Part shown: positions 1-8,295 of the stretch, piece after piece
How positions within the stretch are numbered: position 1 is the stretch's first letter
Layout: every line of letters starts with the position of its first letter
From: an uncultured Gemmatimonadota bacterium
GTDB lineage: Bacteria > Gemmatimonadota > Gemmatimonadetes > Palauibacterales > Palauibacteraceae
Length of the DNA stretch: 64,000 nucleotides
Assembly: GCA_913043255.1 (NCBI GenBank)
Contig: CAJWLK010000008.1
Location: forward strand, 1 to 64,000
Reading direction: 5' to 3'
Notes under the pieces: generated by a model
What the model saw: only the letters and a program-made list of their open reading frames with translations
Database searches by the model: none
What the model was told of the DNA's origin: nothing
Position numbers and translations under genes: made by a program

Positions 1-897
1 ATTAGTCAAATATCTGCCCGTGACTCGTCCGAGTTCCCACAGACGCTGACCTATCGCCCGTGATACAGAAGCCCCCACATCAATGGGGCGAATAGAATTG
101 CGCCTTTGGACCGCAAGACTTCGTGCCTGGATATCTGCATTCAAGGTACCGTTGGCACCGAAAATGTTGAGTTCGGCAGCAGTTTCTTTGCTGGCAAAAA
201 GCATAGTAACGGTACTGATACCTTGATCTCCGACGAGCTGGAATCTTATATCTTCCGCGATAGACCACGGGTACTCGGAGAGTATTTTCCGACTAACTAT
301 GCTTACTTCTTGTACTTTTCCCGTCCAGGGCAAGGAAAGATAAACCGCATGTGGGCCACTCTCACCCAAAACGCCACCAGGGAGTTTGTGTGACCAGTGA
401 TCTTGGTCAGCAGTCATAGCATCAACAGGCGTCACAAGTAGCACCTGCATTCCAAGAAACGCTCCAATATCTCCGTTACGAGTCATTCTCAGGGCTTTGG
501 AGACCGCCATATTGTAAAGTTGATTATGCATGAGGCCGACTTTACGATCTGCCATCGATGCAGCTTCAACGATGGCGTCACAGTCTTCTATAGTCGTTGC
601 CATGGGTTTCTCGAGGAGCACATGGCAACCTCTGGAGAGTGCCTCCACCGCTACAGCTTTGTGCGTTAGAGGCGGAGTACAAATAATCACAATATCAGGA
701 TGGATCTCATCCACCATCTGTCCTAAATCTGTGTAAGAACCGGCCTTAGGCCACTCCTTTTCAGCTCTATGTAAGAGATCTTCACTTACATCACAGATAC
801 CCGTGACATTTACACGCTTACTAAGGTTATGAAGTGCTGGGAAATATTTCTTAGAGGCAACATGGCCACACCCAACAATTGCAACACTGGTCTTCAT
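1..897 (-). CDS. Gfo/Idh/MocA family oxidoreductase, C-terminus cut by window edge
   Basis: I translated this frame by hand; it stays open from an ATG at 897 to base 1, giving 299 residues, so the C-terminus lies outside the window. The N-terminus has the Rossmann motif VAIVGCGHVASKKYF, followed by VIICTPPLTH and the family hallmark LLEKPM near residue 100. Enzymes of this family are NAD(P)-dependent sugar or nucleotide-sugar dehydrogenases/reductases in the cytoplasm. An AGGAAG ribosome-binding sequence sits 9 nt before the ATG. It is the last visible gene of the polysaccharide locus, after a 289-bp gap, so it may have its own promoter. The substrate cannot be told from sequence. Confidence 0.85.
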   Translation of the reverse strand, partial: MKTSVAIVGCGHVASKKYFPALHNLSKRVNVTGICDVSEDLLHRAEKEWPKAGSYTDLGQMVDEIHPDIVIICTPPLTHKAVAVEALSRGCHVLLEKPMATTIEDCDAIVEAASMADRKVGLMHNQLYNMAVSKALRMTRNGDIGAFLGMQVLLVTPVDAMTADQDHWSHKLPGGVLGESGPHAVYLSLPWTGKVQEVSIVSRKILSEYPWSIAEDIRFQLVGDQGISTVTMLFASKETAAELNIFGANGTLNADIQARSLAVQRRNSIRPIDVGASVSRAIGQRLWELGRVTGRYLTN

Positions 898-1186
898 TAT
901 AAAATGCTTCCTGTTTTAAGTTGTCAAAATGATTTGTGATACCGTTCCCACACGTAAAGTTACACCCCTCGCAACATACTCTCGTAATCCGACATCGGGA
1001 TAAAATCTCTTCACTTACCTAACATGATATTTCAGTAAGATCCAAAACATATAAGTGTTTATTGGCATTCCCTTATTAAACAATGAAAAAAGTTGTTGAC
1101 CACCATATCTAGGGCATTGAATCTAGTCACACACGGGACTGTGGCAGATCTGGAAAACGGGCATAAATCCAAAATGGTGGTCTTGG
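898..1186. other. Intergenic region with a 9-bp inverted repeat
   Basis: This 289-bp AT-rich stretch separates the flippase gene from the oxidoreductase at the left edge, and I see no coding potential in it. It holds a perfect 9-bp inverted repeat, GACCACCAT at 1098-1106 and ATGGTGGTC at 1174-1182, with a 67-nt spacer. The repeat could form a loose transcript hairpin downstream of the flippase gene. It probably holds a promoter for the gene at 1-897, but I could not place convincing -35/-10 boxes. Confidence 0.4.
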
Positions 1187-2968
1187 TTACAACCCTTGAA
1201 GTTGGGCAAGTTCTGCAAAGCTGGAATCGGTCTTTCTATAAAGTTCCTCGTAGGTGCCTTCTTCTATGATGCGCCCCTCAGCGAGAACATACACATAGTC
1301 ACAGTCCTTGACCGACGTAAGTCTGTGCGTGACGACTACAATCGTCCGATCCCCTCTCCAATCGGTGATTCGTTTCTGAATCAGCCACTCCGACTTCGCA
1401 TCCAAGGAGCTCATCGCCTCGTCGAGAATGACGATCTCGGGGTCCTTATAGACTTCCCGGGCGAGTGCTATTTGTTGACGCTGTCCACCAGATACGCGAA
1501 AACCACGATCTCCGAGTACAGTGTTGTAACCATCCTCCGTACCTTCTACAAACTCCTCCGCATGTACTTCGCGCAATGCAGATTTCACTTGCTCAAAATC
1601 GGCGCCACCACCTTCTAGAGACTTCCAGAGTGAAACATTATTCGCAATTGTATCTCGGAAGATCACGTTTTCCTGTGTTACGTAACCGATGAATCGTCTA
1701 AGACTCGATTTTTCCAGAGATCGGTAGTCTCGACCATCAATAAGGACATCTCCCTTCTCTGGCTCTAGTACGCCTGTTAGGAGATTGACCACCGTAGACT
1801 TTCCAGCACCTGTTTTACCAACAATTCCCACCATTTTATGCTTGGGCACTTCAATGTTGATATTTTCGAGAACCCGGCGATCATCATAGGAAAAACTGAC
1901 ATCTCGGAACGAAATTCTGTCCGCAAAACCGGTAACTAGCTCGCCCCCCTGTGGCTCTTCATCTTCCTCAAGACGGGAGAACGCACTCTCATACGCTTCC
2001 AACCCCCCCGCCGTACCGTTGAACTTCTGCCAGTGCGTTTGAACGCCGAGAAGCTTGCTCATAAGACGATATATAATCAGGGAAAGGAAAAGCATGTCGG
2101 CCAACGGGTGACCCAAGAGCGAAACATTCACAAAGAGAACGATGACTAGGATGAGAACTCCAATTGGCTCACCAACCGACTTGAGCGTTGCCGTAAGAAC
2201 GCTGAGCCGGAACACGTAGCGTGAAAGCTCTCTCAGTTCTTCTGTAACCCGACCGATGAGCGCTCCAAAACTGTCCGTGGCACGCAGATATTTAAATGCC
2301 TGAATGGTCTGAATAAGCAAGTCATGCAGATTCGCATTTCTTTCAGATGTCAGCCTTGAATACCGGCGAGAAAGACGATGCAGGCCGCTCAACGAGCCCA
2401 GTGCGAGAACGCCGAGGACCAAGAATAGTAGAGTGCCTCTAAAATCAATCAATAAAGCAAGGGCAACATATGCGCTCGCATGCATAACACTCACTACGGC
2501 GTTCGTGTAGTGCCCGAAACAGGCGACGGCACGATCGGCTTCCGTTGTCACCACATTTGTGAGGTATCCGGTATGGAGCCTCGTAAAGTTTTGGTAGGAA
2601 GTCTTGGAGAGCAGGGTCACTAACCGACGACGGAGGTCGTAGGTCAAAGTCGCCATGATGTGTCCGGCCAGGGCAGCTTGCCCCATAGACACAACTCCCT
2701 TTACCAAAAAAACTGCGAGAATCACGAACAAGACATTGTTCAGGGTGTAACCAACCCCCATAGTGGCAAGGGCCTCGCGAAAAAACCCCGAAATTGCGTT
2801 TTGTTGTTCAGATGCCACATCTCCAAGACTGAGGAGCGGAATAAAGAGCCCAATCCCCACACTTTCGAGAACACCCCCAATAGCCACGACCCAAATAAGC
2901 ACATGGAGACGTTTCCCAGCATATCGGGAAAACAAACGATAGTAGGAAAGAAGTCCGAAAGATTTCAT
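1187..2968 (-). CDS. ABC-type flippase/exporter, fused permease and ATPase (PglK/MsbA-like)
   Basis: The 593-residue half-transporter has an N-terminal membrane domain of about six helices (residues 1-310) and a C-terminal nucleotide-binding domain. Visible motifs are Walker A GKTGAGKST, the signature VSGGQRQQ, Walker B IVILDEAMSSLD and the H-loop VVVTHR. The length and order fit lipid-linked oligosaccharide flippases such as PglK, and MsbA-like exporters. It would move a lipid-linked glycan across the inner membrane. It overlaps the upstream polymerase gene by 4 nt, so the two are probably co-translated. No Wzx flippase is visible in the window, so this is the best candidate for that step. 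A lipid or protein exporter role is less likely in this context. Confidence 0.85.
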   Translation of the reverse strand: MKSFGLLSYYRLFSRYAGKRLHVLIWVVAIGGVLESVGIGLFIPLLSLGDVASEQQNAISGFFREALATMGVGYTLNNVLFVILAVFLVKGVVSMGQAALAGHIMATLTYDLRRRLVTLLSKTSYQNFTRLHTGYLTNVVTTEADRAVACFGHYTNAVVSVMHASAYVALALLIDFRGTLLFLVLGVLALGSLSGLHRLSRRYSRLTSERNANLHDLLIQTIQAFKYLRATDSFGALIGRVTEELRELSRYVFRLSVLTATLKSVGEPIGVLILVIVLFVNVSLLGHPLADMLFLSLIIYRLMSKLLGVQTHWQKFNGTAGGLEAYESAFSRLEEDEEPQGGELVTGFADRISFRDVSFSYDDRRVLENINIEVPKHKMVGIVGKTGAGKSTVVNLLTGVLEPEKGDVLIDGRDYRSLEKSSLRRFIGYVTQENVIFRDTIANNVSLWKSLEGGGADFEQVKSALREVHAEEFVEGTEDGYNTVLGDRGFRVSGGQRQQIALAREVYKDPEIVILDEAMSSLDAKSEWLIQKRITDWRGDRTIVVVTHRLTSVKDCDYVYVLAEGRIIEEGTYEELYRKTDSSFAELAQLQGL

Positions 2969-4572
2969 ACGAACTCTCTCTCACGGTCCAGTTCTTCCAT
3001 ACACCGGCCAACGAATAAGTAGATGAATACAAATAGCCACCAGTAACGAAACCTAGAGGTCGTAATCATGGAGGCTGAAATGCCGCCGGCTAAAAGAAAA
3101 ATGGCCCAAGTAGCTTGCGAGAAGAGGTTCTCACGACTCTTGAACAGCTTTAGGGACACCTTCAACGTCATATACAACAGGTACAAAACTACGAAGAGAC
3201 CAAAAACACCCCAGTGCATTATGAACTCTAGCCATAGACTATGCGCTGAGTAAGATGCTCCCTCACGGCTAAAACCTTCGTCCGTGATTCTCCGCATTGC
3301 CCAATCCGGCGACATCGCGAACGTCTGCACGGCGCTGTTAAGAAACGTGGGAGGCACAAAAGAGGATCCCTGATAAAATTGATCTAAGTGTGGACCAGTA
3401 CCGATTACAGGCGTATAGACAAGTACATCCAATGCCCGAGCGTGGTGGACCAGGCGGCTCTGAAATACAGTCACCAAAGCACTAGCATCCCGAATTTGTG
3501 TAACCTGCTGAAGGGCGAATGTTGCTGCATATCCCCCCACTATCAGTGCTACAATGCTGACCACACCCCGGGTCAATGCTCTCGTCCCTATCGCGGTCGC
3601 TTGTGGCGCAGTATTCCCTCTCCTACTTAACGCCAGATAGAGTCCGACACCAATAACGCCGACCATGATCGGCGCTCGGTCTAGAGTGGCTATTAATGCC
3701 AGACTTGCCAGTCCCCCCAAAAGAAGATCCCGCTTCTGGCCGTATCGATTGAAGAGGTACAGGCTTCCGAAAATGGCTACGAGGCTAATACGCGAAACGG
3801 CGTGATGATTCCGGATCAAAAAACTATCAAAAAGTCCACTGCCGGTCAGAGATGAGCCAAATATTGCTAAGGGGAGTGAACTCCTTCCAATGTACCACGT
3901 AGCTAAAGCTTCGGCTGACAAAAAGAGCGTTCCAAAAACGATGACCTTAATAACCTTTTCAAAATCAACTAGTCTCCAGTCATTCCGCTGAACCCCATAG
4001 TAGACTATGAATGCCGTGAGGTAGGGCAGATTCCCGACCAACTGACGTAAGATCGGTATCCGATGTCGAACATCGTCCATCTCGAAAACCGACACTAGGA
4101 TTCCCACTAAGTTAAGTGCGAGAAATAGTCCAAAGAGTATTCGGAACCCATTTCCAACTACACGGGGTTGACGTGAGAACACGAAAGACAGACCGAACAA
4201 GGCCAGTAGGAGAGTCGTGAGGAGTTGGACCGGAACAATTGGAAGAATCAGACTTGTCGCGATCAAAATGATACAAAGGTTCTGGAAACGAACCAAGTTT
4301 ATTGGTATCGCACCCCAGCCTTTGGATATCAAAATCAACAAGAAAAAACAGGCCACGATCCCAACTGTGGTCAGTAAAATCAAAGGATTGAAAAGAAGAC
4401 TTACAAGGTTGCCCGTTTGCGCATATCCCCACCCGCCACCCGCCATTACATCAAAAAAAGTGGGGGCAAAAATCGTAGCCAAAAGACCAGCTAAGACTGC
4501 AACCCCAATAAAGAGCCCAGTTTCAAGGGTTCGTTCAAAAATTGCAGAACGAAGTTCGTTGCCAGACTTCAC
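2965..4572 (-). CDS. O-antigen polymerase/ligase-like membrane protein (Wzy/WaaL type)
   Basis: This 535-residue polytopic protein has roughly ten to twelve hydrophobic helices. A large extracytoplasmic loop lies around residues 390-450, followed by AHSLWLEFIMHWG, which resembles the short His-containing signature of the Wzy_C/O-antigen ligase family. Such proteins polymerise repeat units or transfer a finished glycan on the periplasmic face of the inner membrane. It lies directly upstream of the flippase with a 4-nt overlap, which supports a joint role. Sequence alone does not separate polymerase from ligase. The gap to the upstream dehydrogenase gene is about 60 bp. Confidence 0.75.
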   Translation of the reverse strand: MKSGNELRSAIFERTLETGLFIGVAVLAGLLATIFAPTFFDVMAGGGWGYAQTGNLVSLLFNPLILLTTVGIVACFFLLILISKGWGAIPINLVRFQNLCIILIATSLILPIVPVQLLTTLLLALFGLSFVFSRQPRVVGNGFRILFGLFLALNLVGILVSVFEMDDVRHRIPILRQLVGNLPYLTAFIVYYGVQRNDWRLVDFEKVIKVIVFGTLFLSAEALATWYIGRSSLPLAIFGSSLTGSGLFDSFLIRNHHAVSRISLVAIFGSLYLFNRYGQKRDLLLGGLASLALIATLDRAPIMVGVIGVGLYLALSRRGNTAPQATAIGTRALTRGVVSIVALIVGGYAATFALQQVTQIRDASALVTVFQSRLVHHARALDVLVYTPVIGTGPHLDQFYQGSSFVPPTFLNSAVQTFAMSPDWAMRRITDEGFSREGASYSAHSLWLEFIMHWGVFGLFVVLYLLYMTLKVSLKLFKSRENLFSQATWAIFLLAGGISASMITTSRFRYWWLFVFIYLFVGRCMEELDREREFV

Positions 4573-4631
4573 GGAATCACTCTACCTACGACTCGTCGCA
4601 TCTTGTGTCGTTTTCGGTCCATCGCTGACGA

Positions 4632-5567
4632 TCACGTTTCTCCCTCCTCCAAACGACGGAGCCCTGTAAAGAGATTTTCCACTGCCTCGGATTCCATAGA
4701 TAGCCTACACTCACGCGTGTATGAACCTGCATGGGGTGTAAGAAGAATCCTTTTTTGATTGAGGAGTGGACCTTCGTAGGGTTCGACTAAGAACGCATCC
4801 ATCCATGCGCCCATAACTTTCCCATTTTCTAATGCCTGGTTCAGCGCATCCTCGTCAACCAAGCTCCCTCGGGCAGCGTTTAGAACGTAGACCCCATCTT
4901 TCATCGAGGAAAATTCTTGCTTCCCCAAGATTTCATCCTCACCGCTGCAGTGCAGCGTAATGATATCAGCACTGCTGATCGCTTCATTAAGAGACACCAT
5001 CGGGACCCCATCTACCTCACCGCCGTACGCGGGGTCCACAGCCATAACCTTAGCCCCGAATGCAGTTAGCAGTTGGCCAACGTTACGCCCAATACGCCCA
5101 TATCCGATGACGGCCACCGCCTGACCGTTCAGCTGGCGGCCTACGGTTTTCTTCCATTCTCGTCTTCGCACCCGCCGGTCCATAGAGGGTAATGATCTGA
5201 GTAGAGAAAGGAGAGCGCCTAGTGTTAACTCCGCCACCGCTATTGTTGGCGCATCCGGGGTAGTAAATACTTGGATACCAAGCTCTTCTGCGGCCTCGAG
5301 GTCCACGTTCGAGAGCCCAGCTCCGCACCGAGAAATAACTCGAAGATCGGACTGCTCTAGAACGGTTCGATCCAGCGATTCAACACCAGCGATCAAGCCT
5401 GACACACCATCCGAGAGCAAAGCTACGAGCTCGTCCTCAGTTAGTTTCCGTGCATACGGGTTACCGATGACCGTACAACCACTTTCGACCAGAAGCCTAA
5501 AGGGCGAGTCGTCGACGGCCCCAAAGGAGGATGGCCCAATCAGAACTTTGGTTCCTGCAAATCCCAT
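4632..5567 (-). CDS. D-isomer-specific 2-hydroxyacid dehydrogenase (SerA-like)
   Basis: The 311-residue protein matches the NAD-dependent D-2-hydroxyacid dehydrogenase family. It has the dinucleotide motif VIGYGRIGRNVGQ, the catalytic Arg in NAARGSLVDEDAL, and the catalytic His in LTPHAGS. There is no C-terminal ACT domain, so it is the short catalytic form. The start ATG overlaps the stop of the SIS-domain gene by 1 nt (TAATG), which indicates translational coupling. With the isomerase, the Gfo-type oxidoreductase and a second 2-hydroxyacid dehydrogenase next to it, it probably works on a sugar-derived acid for the polysaccharide rather than in serine synthesis. That role is an inference. 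Confidence 0.8.
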   Translation of the reverse strand: MGFAGTKVLIGPSSFGAVDDSPFRLLVESGCTVIGNPYARKLTEDELVALLSDGVSGLIAGVESLDRTVLEQSDLRVISRCGAGLSNVDLEAAEELGIQVFTTPDAPTIAVAELTLGALLSLLRSLPSMDRRVRRREWKKTVGRQLNGQAVAVIGYGRIGRNVGQLLTAFGAKVMAVDPAYGGEVDGVPMVSLNEAISSADIITLHCSGEDEILGKQEFSSMKDGVYVLNAARGSLVDEDALNQALENGKVMGAWMDAFLVEPYEGPLLNQKRILLTPHAGSYTRECRLSMESEAVENLFTGLRRLEEGET

Positions 5568-6202
5568 TAGATTCCTGTTTCCGTAGTGGAGCCGAGGCGA
5601 GGGTTACGGCCCTGGAACCAAGTAGCCACAAGATGGTTGAGCACCATGTGCGCATCCTCTACTGGCCCATATTCCCCTCTAGGAGTCCGGACGTGAACCG
5701 CAACATCACAGAGTCCCTTCAGTGCACCGCCATCGAACCCAACTAAACCAATCACCCGGCCACCCTTCTGCTTCACCCATTCTGCAGCTGCGATCAGGTT
5801 AGGAGAGTTTCCGCTGGCCGAGATCGCCAAGAGTCGGTCTCCGGTTTGATAAAGCACCTTGAGCTGATCCTCAAATACGTTGCGATATCTCACATCATTC
5901 GATATCGCAGTCATAACTGGAACGTTGTCGGTCAGCGCCACGGCTCGGATAGCGGTTGAACCAGCCGAATGAAGCCCAATCCCAAAATCGTTGGCCATGT
6001 GTGATGCTGTCGCAGCAGATCCACCATTCCCTGCCAAAAAAACGGTAGACCCTTCAGTGCGGGCCGATTCAAGCTCTCGAATCAAATCTGCAACTTCGTC
6101 CGGATCAATCTGGCTTAATCGCTCCGACAAGTGGCTAAGGTAGTGGAGCGCATAACCTCTCTCCGTATCGGGCATTGAATTCGGCTTTTCTGTTGTGGGC
6201 AT
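5567..6202 (-). CDS. SIS-domain phosphosugar isomerase (GmhA-like)
   Basis: The 211-residue SIS protein has the phosphosugar-binding stretch FLAGNGGSAATASHMANDFG and a second loop, ISASGNSPN. The late segment YGPVEDAHMVLNHL resembles the Glu/His region of sedoheptulose-7-phosphate isomerase GmhA. The reaction would be aldose-ketose isomerisation of a phosphorylated sugar, such as the first step to ADP- or GDP-heptose. No HddA/HldE kinase or nucleotidyltransferase of the heptose pathway is visible nearby, so the product is uncertain. It is coupled by 1 nt to the dehydrogenase downstream. Confidence 0.75.
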   Translation of the reverse strand: MPTTEKPNSMPDTERGYALHYLSHLSERLSQIDPDEVADLIRELESARTEGSTVFLAGNGGSAATASHMANDFGIGLHSAGSTAIRAVALTDNVPVMTAISNDVRYRNVFEDQLKVLYQTGDRLLAISASGNSPNLIAAAEWVKQKGGRVIGLVGFDGGALKGLCDVAVHVRTPRGEYGPVEDAHMVLNHLVATWFQGRNPRLGSTTETGI

Positions 6203-6234
6203 AGGGTTATTTCCGAGTCATGTTTTCGGCGACT

Positions 6235-7272
6235 TCAAAGAGGCTTATCGATCTCAAAGTTTTCTCTCCACTCGGGGTCTGCCCAGTAAATACGGTAGAC
6301 AAGGTTCATAGTCGCAAGGGCATCCGCACTACTTCCATAGGTAATTTCACTGCCGTTGAGCACCGCATCAGCAAACTCCCAAATCTCATCCCGCCAAGAT
6401 GGATCTTCCACATAAACGAAAACCTCTTCCCTCGCCGTTCCGGTATCTGCTTCGTCCCGATATCCTTTAATAAGCTTCTCCTCACCGTAGCTCTTACTCC
6501 CAGAAAGAATTCCCCGAAGTTGCAAGTACCCTTCGGTGAGAGCGATATCGAGAGAAAAGCGGTGCTGCCACTGGGTCGCACTTGAATGTAATATTGCAAT
6601 GCAACCCTTATCATCGCGCATCAACGCATAGGCGTTGTCCTCTACATCATGCTGCCAATATGCGTTAGAGACGAAACTCTTCACTTCAACGAAATCGCCG
6701 GAAAACATTCGCATGAGGTCTACAAGGTGTATCCCTTGGTCGAGGAGAATACCTCCCCCAGCATATTCGCGTTTCGCGCGCCAACCCCCTTCAAAAGGGA
6801 TAATCTTACTTTTACCATAGACTCCACGAAGGTTCACGATGGTACCGAGCTCGCCAGATTTGACGATTTTAATTGCCTCACGAACAGAGTGGTGATAGCG
6901 GTGATTGAAACCGTATTTGAGGACAAGGTCAGGGTGCTCGTTTTCTACTTCAATGACCCTCTTGATACCATCCACATCACGTGAAGGTGGTTTTTCGCAA
7001 AACACATGTAACCCGTGGTTCAAACCAGCGATACTTACCTCTGGGGCCAAGTAGGTTGGCAGACTAATGAAGAGAATGTCTAGCGACTCTTCGAGCAGTT
7101 GTTCGTAGTTCGGAAATGTTCTAACACCATCGGAGAGGGTTGTTGGTTCAGGATACCGTTGATCGCAGACCGCTACAGTTTGGAGGTTCGGATGCTCATC
7201 GATATAAGCCCGTCTTTTCCGGCCCACGACGCCATAACCTGCTATCCCAACACGCAACACTTCTTTGGTCAA
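6235..7272 (-). CDS. Gfo/Idh/MocA family oxidoreductase
   Basis: The 345-residue protein begins with VGIAGYGVVGRKRR, a Rossmann dinucleotide motif. It has the family hallmark CEKPPSRD near residue 95 and GGILLDQGIHLVDLM, which contains the conserved active-site His region. Both the N-terminal NAD(P) domain and the C-terminal substrate domain are complete. It overlaps the upstream 2-hydroxyacid dehydrogenase gene by 4 nt and belongs to the same tight block. It probably oxidises or reduces a ring carbon of a sugar or nucleotide-sugar; the substrate cannot be read from sequence. Confidence 0.85.
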   Translation of the reverse strand: MTKEVLRVGIAGYGVVGRKRRAYIDEHPNLQTVAVCDQRYPEPTTLSDGVRTFPNYEQLLEESLDILFISLPTYLAPEVSIAGLNHGLHVFCEKPPSRDVDGIKRVIEVENEHPDLVLKYGFNHRYHHSVREAIKIVKSGELGTIVNLRGVYGKSKIIPFEGGWRAKREYAGGGILLDQGIHLVDLMRMFSGDFVEVKSFVSNAYWQHDVEDNAYALMRDDKGCIAILHSSATQWQHRFSLDIALTEGYLQLRGILSGSKSYGEEKLIKGYRDEADTGTAREEVFVYVEDPSWRDEIWEFADAVLNGSEITYGSSADALATMNLVYRIYWADPEWRENFEIDKPL

Positions 7273-8276
7273 CTTCCTTCTCCAATTTCAAGTGATGACC
7301 CGGAGGAGTCTTCCGATACATGCCGTTCTAGTAAACTCAGAGCACAGCGGGCAGCTTTACTTTGTGACTCTTGCGTGGCACCCGCGATATGAGGCGTCAC
7401 TACGATCTGGCCGCGTTTATGGAATTCAATCAGTTCTGAAGACCGGTGAAGATCTTGCGACTCTCCTGGAAGCACATCAAGCGCCACATTGATGTCCGGC
7501 CTTTCCCCAAGTACGGTAACCAAATCGGTTTCAATTATGACTTCTCCCCGTGATGTGTTCACGAGACTCGCACCTTCTTTAAGACGCGAGAGGAGAGGAA
7601 ACCCAATCAGACCATCCGTCTCACGCGTCAGAGCGCAACAAACACACACAGCATCTGAACTTTTGAACAGTGCTTCCAACGACATTTTTTTCCAAGGAGA
7701 CTTGTCAACGTAGGGGTCGTAATAGACGATCTCAGCATCGAACGCCGAACAATAAGTGGCCATGCGGCGACCAATGCGCCCCATGCCCACCAGTCCAACC
7801 CGTTTTCCTGACAGTTCCCGACCTCGCATGACTTCTTCGCGCTCCCTCCACCTACCTGCTGAAGATTCAGCCATAGCGACATCAAGTCTTCGGAGCGTGT
7901 TAAGTAATAATAGGAAAGTGAACTCTGCACTGGCAGAAATTGTATTCAAACCCTCTCGATCATCTAATAGGCTGTAGACTGCGATTCCGCGTTTTTGGCA
8001 GGCATCAAGATGCAGGTGGTTTGTTCCCGTAGATGGGGTTATGACCGCCTCTAGTGAAGGAAATAAACCGAGAACCTCGTCATCAACGAGAAAGTTCTGC
8101 CCAGGATCTACAACCCAGAAGGTCAAACCCGCATCGGCTTCTAAGTCTTCCCTACGGGAGACCTCTTTGAACTCAGTCGGTACCAGGTCCTGAAAACCTG
8201 TCACGACCTCTTCCGGAAGAAAATCATGAGGAGCACTGAACAAACAGCGCTTACTAGAAATGTCTGTCCCGCTCAA
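7269..8276 (-). CDS. D-isomer-specific 2-hydroxyacid dehydrogenase, second copy in the block
   Basis: The 335-residue protein has VGLVGMGRIGRRMATYC (NAD binding), the catalytic Arg in NTSRGEVIIETDL, the conserved ALDVLPGE and the catalytic His in VTPHIAGAT. It is only distantly similar to the paralogue at 4632-5567, so the two are unlikely to be a recent duplication. It overlaps the next gene by 4 nt. Two different 2-hydroxyacid dehydrogenases plus a Gfo enzyme and a SIS isomerase in one block suggest a pathway to an unusual acidic sugar precursor. Housekeeping serine or glycerate metabolism is less likely here. Confidence 0.8.
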   Translation of the reverse strand: MSGTDISSKRCLFSAPHDFLPEEVVTGFQDLVPTEFKEVSRREDLEADAGLTFWVVDPGQNFLVDDEVLGLFPSLEAVITPSTGTNHLHLDACQKRGIAVYSLLDDREGLNTISASAEFTFLLLLNTLRRLDVAMAESSAGRWREREEVMRGRELSGKRVGLVGMGRIGRRMATYCSAFDAEIVYYDPYVDKSPWKKMSLEALFKSSDAVCVCCALTRETDGLIGFPLLSRLKEGASLVNTSRGEVIIETDLVTVLGERPDINVALDVLPGESQDLHRSSELIEFHKRGQIVVTPHIAGATQESQSKAARCALSLLERHVSEDSSGSSLEIGEGS

Positions 8277-8295
8277 AACAGTTTTTCTGCCATTC

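Noticed and set aside
897-903. TATAAT directly before the oxidoreductase ATG (minus strand), with TTGACA upstream
   Set aside because: The spacing between the boxes is 20 bp and the TATAAT touches the ATG, so a leaderless start would be needed. The AGGAAG site explains the region better.
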